From: Roseinatronobacter bogoriensis DSM 18756
Lineage (GTDB): Bacteria > Pseudomonadota > Alphaproteobacteria > Rhodobacterales > Rhodobacteraceae
Length of the DNA: 64,000 nucleotides
Direction: 5' to 3'
Assembly: GCF_004366635.1 (NCBI RefSeq)
Contig: NZ_SORN01000008.1
Span: 86,161 to 150,160, forward strand
Shown: positions 44,377 through 51,923 of the stretch, piece by piece
How the letters are laid out: the number at the start of each line of letters is the position of its first letter
How positions within the stretch are numbered: position 1 is the stretch's first letter
Notes under the pieces: model-generated
What the model was told of the DNA's origin: nothing
Seen by the model: the letters and a program-made list of their open reading frames with translations, nothing else
Database searches by the model: none
Translations under genes and position numbers: made by a program

Positions 44377-45384
44377 TCAGCGGGTCGGGATGCGCGCCGC
44401 AATATGGTCCATCTCCTGCTCGATCCGGAGAAGCAGATCCAGGGTGTAGATCTCCGAGCAGACATTGATCAGATCGGCATAAAGCGAATGTGGGACAACG
44501 CTGTCGGGATAGTCTCGCGCCAGCCGCGCATTCGCGGCTTTCTCCTCACTGCAAGCCAGATGGCCAGTGGGCATATCCAGCAGCCGCAGCATTGTAACGC
44601 GTGCAGATTTTGACAGGCCGAGCTGATGCTTGAACCGGAGTTTCGGATTTGCACTATAGCCGAATTTAAGCACCTCCAACCCGACCTCGGGCAGGACAAT
44701 TCGGGCAAGATAGATTGTCGAGGGCTTCGAGGACCAGCTTTCGCCACAGCGGCTACAATCACACTGGCCGTGGCGCATATTGGCGCGAGCGATGCGCTGT
44801 TTATGTCCACATTTATGACGGTAGAGCCGGTAGCTCGGATTGCCTTTTGGATCTGCACCAAGCCGTTCCCAGCCATTTGCCCGCGCCTCTGCCTCTTCGC
44901 GCGCGACAAGGCAGGCCCCGCAGCGAATACCGGTTTCACCAGCCCGGACACGCTCGATCAGCGCAAATTGCCGCCGGACCTCGTGGCCACACGCCGCGCG
45001 AAAGACTCCGTAATGGTGGTCATTCTCATCGCGGCGCAGAAATACGAGATCGGCATCTTGCGCATTTGCATCCCGTAACTGCGCGGCACATCCGCCGCAG
45101 CGCACGGCGCTGGTGCGCAATGCGGCGATCTTGACAGCAGTATGTGCGCCACATGTCAGACATTGCAGTGCAAGATGGCCGCGGTCGCGGACACGGCGGT
45201 CAATGCGAAATCCCTTCGCACGCGCCAGATCATGCCAGTGATCCGGAATGCTGAGCGGGTAATCGGACCACATGTCAGGCGCGACATTGCGGGATCGGTG
45301 CGGGATATAAAGTGGGGCGGATTTGTCCCTAATGACAACGAATGGCCCATTCCGGGCATCCGGCAGGTTTGACGACTTCTGCAT
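44377..45384 (-). CDS. Zinc-ribbon-rich protein with GIY-YIG-like C-terminus
   Basis: The first 220 residues hold several zinc-binding pairs (CLTCG, CGGC, CGHE with CGAC, CGHK, CDCSRCG), suggesting repeated zinc ribbons. The C-terminal part, with IYLARIVLPEVG, LKFGYSANPKLR and a downstream glutamate in SEEKAANARL, resembles the GIY-YIG/T5orf172 nuclease fold; this is a pattern match, not proven. The start at 45384 has AGGAGG upstream. An earlier in-frame ATG lies before that site. It could be a DNA-targeting nuclease or a homing-type protein of the element. Confidence 0.5.
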   Translation of the reverse strand: MQKSSNLPDARNGPFVVIRDKSAPLYIPHRSRNVAPDMWSDYPLSIPDHWHDLARAKGFRIDRRVRDRGHLALQCLTCGAHTAVKIAALRTSAVRCGGCAAQLRDANAQDADLVFLRRDENDHHYGVFRAACGHEVRRQFALIERVRAGETGIRCGACLVAREEAEARANGWERLGADPKGNPSYRLYRHKCGHKQRIARANMRHGQCDCSRCGESWSSKPSTIYLARIVLPEVGLEVLKFGYSANPKLRFKHQLGLSKSARVTMLRLLDMPTGHLACSEEKAANARLARDYPDSVVPHSLYADLINVCSEIYTLDLLLRIEQEMDHIAARIPTR

Positions 45385-45469
45385 GAGAGCCTCCTGAAAT
45401 CTGTGCAAAGGCCCCGGGGCATGAGAAGACCCACGCCCCTGATTGGGAAGAACAAAACTCAGGAAGGTG

Positions 45470-45970
45470 TCAGGCTGACTTCACAGAGGGACCATCACCA
45501 CCATGCGCGGCAAGCCCGTCAGCATCCGCGCCGCTTTCCGCACCATCATCAATCAGCAGCAATGCCTCGAACTGCTCAAGAGCGGTCACAATCATCCGGT
45601 TCAGACGGAAATGCAGTGGATTGTCCCACGGCAACAGGAACCGCCCGGATGCGCGCGCAAGCTTGCGCAAATACGACACTTGCACCGGATTGTCGGACAG
45701 CAGCATCATCCGGAACAGTTTCACAACCCGCAGCAGATACGCATCCGCATCATGACGTACCGGCAGTTCACTCAGCACGCAAATCTCGTCAAGCACATAC
45801 TGCAACTCGACCTCTGCGTCGCGGATCCAGACATCAACCGCGGGGTCGCCCCCGCAATACCCACCCAAATCACGTTCGGCAGACACCAGGGCCGCAACTG
45901 ACGACAGAAAATGCGGGAAGCGGATTACGATCAAACTGAAAGAAAATGCCTTCGGGAACGGTTTCGTCAT
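45470..45970 (-). CDS. Hypothetical protein of the element
   Basis: The 166-residue protein begins MTKPFPKAFSFSLIVIRFPH and has a mostly helical, leucine-rich middle (YLLRVVKLFRMMLLSD) and an acidic, alanine-rich tail. I recognise no family. GAGGA precedes the ATG. It is the first gene of a minus-strand row with the zinc-ribbon protein and the FtsH-like protease, so a shared role is plausible. Confidence 0.6.
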   Translation of the reverse strand: MTKPFPKAFSFSLIVIRFPHFLSSVAALVSAERDLGGYCGGDPAVDVWIRDAEVELQYVLDEICVLSELPVRHDADAYLLRVVKLFRMMLLSDNPVQVSYLRKLARASGRFLLPWDNPLHFRLNRMIVTALEQFEALLLIDDGAESGADADGLAAHGGDGPSVKSA

Positions 45971-46402
45971 ATGGGTATCCTCTTCATTGCAGTGGCCGGT
46001 CACGGCTTCAAGATATGTCCGGCGCGGCGGCACAGGTTCGGCTGTGGTGATAATACTTGCCGTCTAGTTATATGCAATATAAGTGACAAAAGCTAGATAT
46101 CAAGCAAAAAGATAGCCGTCTATGAAAAAAGATCATCTGGCTTCAGACCGGCGCGCCAGTATTGCGATTGCAGAACCCTCGTTCGCGACGCGGGAGGGGG
46201 CATTTGCGCCCTCCGCGAGAAAAAGCTAGTCGGCTAGCTATTGTCGAATCGCTGCCGGTGCAGCCGCTATGGCGTTAACGCGCCCCCTCAAAATTCATGC
46301 GCGGCAACAAAACTGTTGATCCGACATTAAGGAGGTGTGTAGGTATGCCTTGATCATCCCGTTCCCTGATTAAGGGATCCAAATCTAACCGAGAGGCCCC
46401 CA
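45971..46402. promoter_or_regulatory. Divergent intergenic region with several hairpins
   Basis: This 432-base gap is AT-rich at its left. It contains a palindrome AGCTAG/CTAGCT (46224-46239) and a GC-rich inverted repeat around 46190-46216. Near 46331 a strong AAGGAGGT leads to an ATG followed after one codon by a stop, then a short hairpin before the marR gene. A 35-codon frame at 46122-46229 has no ribosome binding site. Promoters for the unknown gene (minus) and marR (plus) must lie here. Confidence 0.45.
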
Positions 46403-46834
46403 ATGTCTGAGAGCGCGCCCGTTCTGCGCATCATCGAACCGGTAAACGCTGTATCGAAAGCGGTGTCTCGTGAACTGACGGAGGCACTCCGTCCATTCGG
46501 ATTAAGCTTCGCACAATTCTCAATGATCGACCTTATCGACAGAAGCGGTCATCAATACCCTTCAAGCCTGGCCAGACGGCTCGAGATAGAGACCAGCACG
46601 ATGGCCTCGACATTGAAACGTGCCGAGCGCGACGGATTCATCCTCAGATCGCCGGACCCCAATGACGCACGCGGGGTTCTGGTCACAATCACTGATCATT
46701 CCCGTGATATCCTGCCGAAAGCGCGCGATGCGGTATATGCCGTGGAGCAACGCTGTGCAGCGGGGATTTCCGGAAAAGAATTTGAGGATGGCCTCGCGTT
46801 CTTGCGCAAGATCACCATGAACCTGAAAGTGTGA
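46403..46834 (+). CDS. MarR-family transcriptional regulator
   Basis: The 143-residue winged-helix protein shows the MarR core: LRPFGLSFAQFSMIDLI, YPSSLARRLEIETSTMASTL (recognition region) and the wing GFILRSPDPNDARGVLVTITD. MarR proteins usually repress neighbouring genes and respond to small ligands or oxidation. The sole cysteine is C116. It faces away from the unknown gene and toward the 46835-47148 gap. The regulon is unknown. Confidence 0.88.
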   Translation: MSESAPVLRIIEPVNAVSKAVSRELTEALRPFGLSFAQFSMIDLIDRSGHQYPSSLARRLEIETSTMASTLKRAERDGFILRSPDPNDARGVLVTITDHSRDILPKARDAVYAVEQRCAAGISGKEFEDGLAFLRKITMNLKV

Positions 46835-47148
46835 TCTTGCATCCATCCACTTGCGATAGTGACTTAAACCAGCCAGTCGCTTTACCTGCCTTCAATGGTT
46901 GCCGCTGGCAGACAGCGGGGTTTGCAAAGTCGAGCGTCAGGGCAGAAGTGCGCGACGTGCCCGGCCCAAAGCGGCCCCTCGACCTACGACGTGGAATTCG
47001 CGGAAGCTGCCATTCAGGCACCACGCGGCAAATTGCCGAAAGGAACTCAAGCCACCGCCCGTAAACGGGGTTGCGAGACGTCGCGTGTGGTGAGCCATGG
47101 CGTAAGCGGCGATCCTGAAGCGCGCGATGCACGGGTGCGCTGCGATGT
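46835..47148. other. Gene-free stretch between marR and the SLC13 gene
   Basis: These 314 bases contain no frame with a ribosome binding site. On the minus strand they look like a decayed GC-rich spacer of the kind scattered in Rhodobacterales. No terminator with a T run is visible between the two convergent genes. Confidence 0.35.
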
Positions 47149-48978
47149 TCAGAAAGGCAGCACCAGCGGGACCAGCACCATACTCGCCAGCATGCAGATC
47201 ACGGCGAAAGGCACGCCGATCCGCAGGAAATCTGCGAAGCGGTAGTTGCCCGGCCCCACAACCAGCGTATTCACCGGCGACGAGACGGGGGTCATGAAGG
47301 CAGCCGAGGCCGCCAGCGCGACCGTCATCGCGAAGGGATAGGGCGAGGCGTCCAGAGCGCTGGCGACGGCCAGTGCCACCGGGGCCATCAGCACAGCCGT
47401 CGCCGTGTTCGAGATAAACAGGCTGAGCGCCGCAGTCGCCGCGAAGATCGCGGCCAGCACCAACTGCGGCGAGGCTCCGTCCAGCGCGCCGAGCAGCGCC
47501 TGCGCTGCGATCTCGACCCCGCCTGTGCGTTGCAGCGCCAGCGAAAACGGCAACATCCCGACGATCAGGATCAGGCTTTGCCAGTGGATCGAGCGATACG
47601 CGCCGCCCATGTCGATGCAGCGAAACAGCCCCAGCAGCAGGCAGCCGAACAGCGCTGCCTGCACATTCGGCACGATCCCCCAGACCATCAGCACCACCAC
47701 CAGCGCCAGCACGCCGATGGCCAGCGGCGCGCGGTGGCGGGCGGGGACGGCCTCGTCAGCCTCGGCTGGCAGGTCGAGCAGGATGAGATCGCGGCGTTCA
47801 TCTGCCAGTTTGCGGATCGCGCGCCAGGGGCCGACGGTCAGCAGCGTGTCGCCCGCGCGCAGTGGCTCGTCGAGCACGCTGTCGGGCACAGGTTTCGTGC
47901 CGTGTTTCATACCGATCACTGACAGATCATAGCTGCTGCGGAACCTTGCCTGCGTAACAGTCCTGCCGATCAGGCGCGAGGTCGGCGGCACGATGATCTG
48001 CGCCATGCCGATTTCCTGCGCCGTGTCTGTGAACCACTGGCCCGAAACCGGCAGCACGATCAGGTCATGGGCCTGTGCGAAACTGTCCGGATCGAAATCT
48101 GACGCGCCATTCTTGCGCTGGTCGATCAGCAGGATGTCGCCCGGCTCCAGCACAGTTTCAGCGCGCGGATGGATCAGCTTGCGGCGAAACCGGCTGCCGC
48201 GTTCGATGGCGACGATATTGAGCCCGGCACTGGCGCGCAGATCCAGCGTGTCCAGCCGCTTGCCGGCAAGCGTCGAGCCGGGCCGCAACCGCAACCGGTG
48301 TTCGCGACCGGCCAGATCGTAATCTGCAACCCAACCTGTCAACACAGCACGCTCGGGCAGTTCGGGCGCGGGGCCGGGGGCAAGGAAGCGGCGTGCGACA
48401 AGCATGTAGAGGATCGCCAGCACAAGGATCGGCACGCCGAAAGGGGTAAAGGCGAAGAAGCTGAACCCCTCATGCCCCTGCCGCATCAGTTCGGAATGCA
48501 CCACCAGATTGGGCGCAGTGGCGACCAGCGTCATCATCCCGCTGATCAGCGCGGCCATGGACAGCGGCATCATCAGCCGCCCCGCCGGAATGCGCGCATT
48601 GCGGGCGATGCGCAGCACGATGGGGATGAAAATCGCCACCACCCCGGTCGAGGACATGAACGAGCCCACACCCGCCACGATCACCATCAGCAGGAAGATC
48701 AGCTTCGCCTCGCTGGCGCCCGCTCGTGCGGTCAGCCAGTCGCCCAAACGCTGCGCGACGCCCGTGCGCACCAACGCTTCGCCGATCACGAACAGCGCCG
48801 CGATCAGGACGATATTCGGGTCCGACAGGCCCACAAGCGCCTCGGACATGGTGATCACGCCGGTCATCGGCAGCGCGACCATCATGATGACGGCCACCAC
48901 ATCCATGCGCGGGCGGTTGAGCGCGAACAAGACCACCGCCGCGCCCAGTAGCGCCAGCACCATCGCAAGAGGAGACAT
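47149..48978 (-). CDS. SLC13 (DASS)-family permease with two RCK_C domains
   Basis: The 609-residue protein has two membrane halves of the sodium:dicarboxylate/sulfate family (IGEALVRTGVAQRLGDW and SFMSSTGVVAIFIPIVL, then FISNTATAVLMAPVALAVA). Between them lie two TrkA-C/RCK_C domains (about residues 210-390). The family moves sulfate, dicarboxylates or other anions with sodium. Members with RCK_C insertions are often linked to sulfate or sulfur compounds. It lies downstream of the UspA gene by 56 bp, so they may be co-transcribed. Confidence 0.85.
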   Translation of the reverse strand: MSPLAMVLALLGAAVVLFALNRPRMDVVAVIMMVALPMTGVITMSEALVGLSDPNIVLIAALFVIGEALVRTGVAQRLGDWLTARAGASEAKLIFLLMVIVAGVGSFMSSTGVVAIFIPIVLRIARNARIPAGRLMMPLSMAALISGMMTLVATAPNLVVHSELMRQGHEGFSFFAFTPFGVPILVLAILYMLVARRFLAPGPAPELPERAVLTGWVADYDLAGREHRLRLRPGSTLAGKRLDTLDLRASAGLNIVAIERGSRFRRKLIHPRAETVLEPGDILLIDQRKNGASDFDPDSFAQAHDLIVLPVSGQWFTDTAQEIGMAQIIVPPTSRLIGRTVTQARFRSSYDLSVIGMKHGTKPVPDSVLDEPLRAGDTLLTVGPWRAIRKLADERRDLILLDLPAEADEAVPARHRAPLAIGVLALVVVLMVWGIVPNVQAALFGCLLLGLFRCIDMGGAYRSIHWQSLILIVGMLPFSLALQRTGGVEIAAQALLGALDGASPQLVLAAIFAATAALSLFISNTATAVLMAPVALAVASALDASPYPFAMTVALAASAAFMTPVSSPVNTLVVGPGNYRFADFLRIGVPFAVICMLASMVLVPLVLPF

Positions 48979-49034
48979 CGGCTACACCCTTTGCAATCGC
49001 GCGGTGGGGTTCGGGGTATCGGTGCGGCTGCGGA

Positions 49035-49889
49035 TCATGCCTGCGGCGGAACCGCCAGCACGTCGATCTCGACGCTGCCCATCAGCTCCTGCGCAACGCT
49101 GCCGAGGAACAGGCGCCTGACCCCCGAAAGCCCGCGTGTGCCAATTACCAGCAGGTCGGGCTTCGCTTGCTCCACCAGACCGGCGATGGCATCGGCACCG
49201 ACGCCCTCGATGATGCGGGCGTTGTAATTCAGATCGCCCAGATCGAGGTCTTGCACGAACCGGCCAAGCTCGCGGCGCGTGGACTGGAATTCGCGCTCGG
49301 CCTCTTCATGCACCCGTTCAACCGGGATACCGGCATGGGTCATCATCTGCCGCGTGATCGGTGCAAAGCCATGAATGAAGGTGACATTGGCATTTTCCAG
49401 AAGGCCAAGCGCCTGCGCCTTGCGGGCTGCATGGCCCGAGGTTTCGGACATATCCGTTGCGATGAACACCTTGCGCCAGCGCTCGCCGGTTTTCGAATTG
49501 GCCATCAGAACCGGGCGACCGGCCGTGCGGGTGACACGCTCGATTGTCGTGCCAACGAAGACATCGCGCAGGAACTGCCGCCGATGCGCCCCCATGATGA
49601 TCAGATCTGCCTCTCGGGCGCGGGCTTCTTCCGCAATGACATGGAAGGCGTGGCCCGTAGCGACTGCGACATCGCAGGTTGCTGGCTTGCCAAAGCCCTC
49701 GACCTGCTTCGTCAGATAATCCTCCGCAGTCCGGATTTCATCGCGCATCCGGTCTTCGAGCAAGTCATCCTCGACCACATGCAGAACACAGAGCGCCGCA
49801 CCGGAGGCTTCCGCAAGCTGCACTCCGCGCTGGACAGCCGGTTTCGAGCGGGTTGAAAGGTCAGATGAGACGAGAATGGATTTCAGCAT
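49035..49889 (-). CDS. Tandem universal stress protein
   Basis: The 284-residue protein holds two UspA domains. Each has an ATP-binding-like signature: IIMGAHRRQFLRDVFVGT in the first and VIGTRGLSGVRRLFLGS in the second. UspA proteins bind ATP and often modulate adjacent transporters. Its place between an SLC13 permease and a DUF1538/CPA1 set supports a regulatory role in ion transport. The start at 49889 gives the usual MLKSILVSSDLS but has a weak ribosome binding site. Confidence 0.88.
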   Translation of the reverse strand: MLKSILVSSDLSTRSKPAVQRGVQLAEASGAALCVLHVVEDDLLEDRMRDEIRTAEDYLTKQVEGFGKPATCDVAVATGHAFHVIAEEARAREADLIIMGAHRRQFLRDVFVGTTIERVTRTAGRPVLMANSKTGERWRKVFIATDMSETSGHAARKAQALGLLENANVTFIHGFAPITRQMMTHAGIPVERVHEEAEREFQSTRRELGRFVQDLDLGDLNYNARIIEGVGADAIAGLVEQAKPDLLVIGTRGLSGVRRLFLGSVAQELMGSVEIDVLAVPPQA

Positions 49890-49976
49890 GGGATCTGGGC
49901 TTCTGGTCAAATGTCGGATTTCAGGGCAGTATTGCATTGAAACACCAATGAGAAAACCCGAAAGCGCCCGGACCGC

Positions 49977-50720
49977 ATGCATGCATTGCACCCACTTGCC
50001 CTGGCCCTGCTCGCGACCCTGCGGGACATGGCGCCGATCCTTGTGACGATTGCGCTGTTTCAGGGGCTGGTTCTGGGCGTGTGGCCGGATGACCCACTGG
50101 GTCTGCTGGCCGGGTTGATCGCGATCCTGATCGGCCTCACGCTACTGGTGCGTGGGCTGGAGATGAGCCTCTTTCCCATTGGCGAGGCGCTGGCCGATGC
50201 CATGGCGCGGCGCGGCCATCCTGTCTGGCTGATGGGATTCGCCTTTGCCCTTGGCTTCGGCAGCACAGTGGCCGAGCCTGCATTAGCGGCCGTTGCGGCG
50301 CAGGCGGCGAGTGCCATGGTCGCCGATCCCGATTTCCCGGCGACCGAGGCACAACTGGCAGCGCTGACCGTGCAGATCCGCTATGGTGTGGCCTTCGGGC
50401 TGGGACTTGCGCTGATGCTGGGGGTCTGGCGCATCCTCAAGGGCTGGCCGCTGATCTGGTTTGTGCTGCCGGGTTACGGCGTGATCGCCCTGATTGCAGC
50501 GCTCACTAATGCCCCTTTCGTCGCCGTGGCACTGGACTTAGGGACCGCCGCAACCTCGGCCATCAACATCCCGCTGATGTTGGCGCTGGGGATCGGGCTG
50601 GCGTCCAGCCTGCGCAGCCGCAATGCGCTGGTCGATGGCTTTGGCATGGTGGTCATTGCCAGTCTGACACCGATGCTGCTGTTTCTTGCCGCCGCCTTCC
50701 TTCTGGTTCCAGGGGGCTGA
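49977..50720 (+). CDS. DUF1538 membrane protein, first of a pair
   Basis: The 247-residue protein has about six to seven hydrophobic segments and the DUF1538 pattern ALGFGSTVAEPALAAVAAQA and DLGTAATSAINIPLMLALG. I recall that a DUF1538 pair (UmpAB) from Halomonas was reported to act as a two-component sodium(potassium)/proton antiporter; that would suit this neighbourhood. The second DUF1538 gene begins one base after its stop. It is divergent from the uspA gene, 87 bp away. Confidence 0.85.
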   Translation: MHALHPLALALLATLRDMAPILVTIALFQGLVLGVWPDDPLGLLAGLIAILIGLTLLVRGLEMSLFPIGEALADAMARRGHPVWLMGFAFALGFGSTVAEPALAAVAAQAASAMVADPDFPATEAQLAALTVQIRYGVAFGLGLALMLGVWRILKGWPLIWFVLPGYGVIALIAALTNAPFVAVALDLGTAATSAINIPLMLALGIGLASSLRSRNALVDGFGMVVIASLTPMLLFLAAAFLLVPGG

Positions 50721-50721
50721 G

Positions 50722-51489
50722 ATGCTGGACCTGATCCTGCGCGAAGCGGCCCGGACGGCCTTCGACCTTGCCCCCATCGTGCTGATCCTTGGCCTGTTCT
50801 CGGCGCGGTTTCTCGCGCGCGACCTCGCGCTGATGCGCCGGGTCCTGATTGGCGGGCTGCATCTGGCGGTGGGGTTGACGCTGTTCCGGATCGGGCTTGA
50901 CGGGGCGCTCCTGCCGCTGGCTGGTGATCTGGCGCGTGGCCTTGCGGCAGCGCTGGTCATCGATCCGCACTGGCCGCAGGTGCTGGCGGTCACGGGTTTT
51001 GCTGTGGCCATCGGCGCGACCGCCGCGCTGATCGAACCGACGCTGGCAGCCACGGCAGACCGGGTGCGCGACCTGAGCGGCGGCACGGTCCAGCCGATGG
51101 TTCTGCGCATCGCAGTGGCCCTTGGGTTCGGGCTGGGGCTTGGGCTGGCTGGGCTGCGGTTGGTCTGGGGGCTGCCACTGGCGATGGTGCTGGTTCCTGC
51201 GGTCGCCCTTTTGGTGTTGCTGACGGCCTTGGCGCCGCGGGCCCTCGTGCCGCTGGCGCTCGACAGCGGCGCGGTCGCGACCTCGGTCGTCACGGTTCCG
51301 ATCATCGCAGCCTATGGCGTGGCCGTGGCCGAAACGCTGCCCGGACGCAGCGGGCTGGCCGACGGGTTCGGGATGATCGTGCTGGCCATGATATGCTCGG
51401 GCATCTCGGTGTTGGCCGCTGCCATACTGACAGAAATCATCCGACGCCGGGCGTCCGTCGCTCGCGATACCGAAAGGGGGAACTCATGA
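50722..51489 (+). CDS. DUF1538 membrane protein, second of a pair
   Basis: The 255-residue protein repeats the DUF1538 layout: VAIGATAALIEPTLAATADRV in the middle and LALDSGAVATSVVTVPIIA near the end. It differs clearly from the first copy, so the two look like fixed partners rather than a recent duplication. The C-terminal arginine-rich tail is cytoplasmic by charge. The stop overlaps the start of the PII-like gene by ATGA. Confidence 0.85.
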   Translation: MLDLILREAARTAFDLAPIVLILGLFSARFLARDLALMRRVLIGGLHLAVGLTLFRIGLDGALLPLAGDLARGLAAALVIDPHWPQVLAVTGFAVAIGATAALIEPTLAATADRVRDLSGGTVQPMVLRIAVALGFGLGLGLAGLRLVWGLPLAMVLVPAVALLVLLTALAPRALVPLALDSGAVATSVVTVPIIAAYGVAVAETLPGRSGLADGFGMIVLAMICSGISVLAAAILTEIIRRRASVARDTERGNS

Positions 51490-51839
51490 AGTTCAAACTG
51501 ATCCTCGCCTTCCTGCCCGACGCCCATCTTGACGAGGTGCTCAAGGCCGCACGCGCCGCCGGGGCAACAGGCTCCACCGTCATCACTTCGGCGCGAGGTG
51601 AAGGGCTTGAGCCAGAGCGAAAGTTCCTTGGGCTTGAGGTTGCATCACACCGCAATCTGGCCTTCTGGCTGGTGGAGGAAAGCGTCGCTGCGGATGTTCT
51701 GGCGCGCATTTCCAGTGTGGGTTGCTTCGAGACCGAACGCGGTGCCGGAATCGCCTGTCAGGTCGATGTCGAGGAAGCGGTCGGATTGATGCGCCAGATC
51801 AAGGCATTGGAAGACAGAAATCACCCGCGTGACGATTGA
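51486..51839 (+). CDS. PII-like signalling protein
   Basis: The 117-residue protein opens MKFKLILAFLPDAHLDEVL and has the small ferredoxin-like PII fold pattern (KAARAAGATGSTVITSARGEG, then FWLVEESVAADVLARIS). PII-like proteins bind nucleotides and control nearby transporters. The overlapping start with the second DUF1538 gene points to control of that pair. The T-loop sequence is not that of GlnB or GlnK, so nitrogen control is not implied. Confidence 0.78.
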   Translation: MKFKLILAFLPDAHLDEVLKAARAAGATGSTVITSARGEGLEPERKFLGLEVASHRNLAFWLVEESVAADVLARISSVGCFETERGAGIACQVDVEEAVGLMRQIKALEDRNHPRDD

Positions 51840-51923
51840 CGCAAAGGGTAAAACAAAGCATTTGAGGGCGGGTTTCCCGATCTTGTCTTTTGCAAGGCTG
51901 CCATCGCAGTCGCTGGGTCCGTC

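Noticed and set aside
46835..47148. Short frames in the marR-SLC13 gap
   Set aside because: None has a ribosome binding site or family match; they overlap each other on both strands as expected of non-coding GC-rich DNA.
51486..51839. GlnB/GlnK nitrogen regulator
   Set aside because: No canonical T-loop or AmtB partner; it overlaps a DUF1538 gene, so a PII-like transporter regulator is the safer call.
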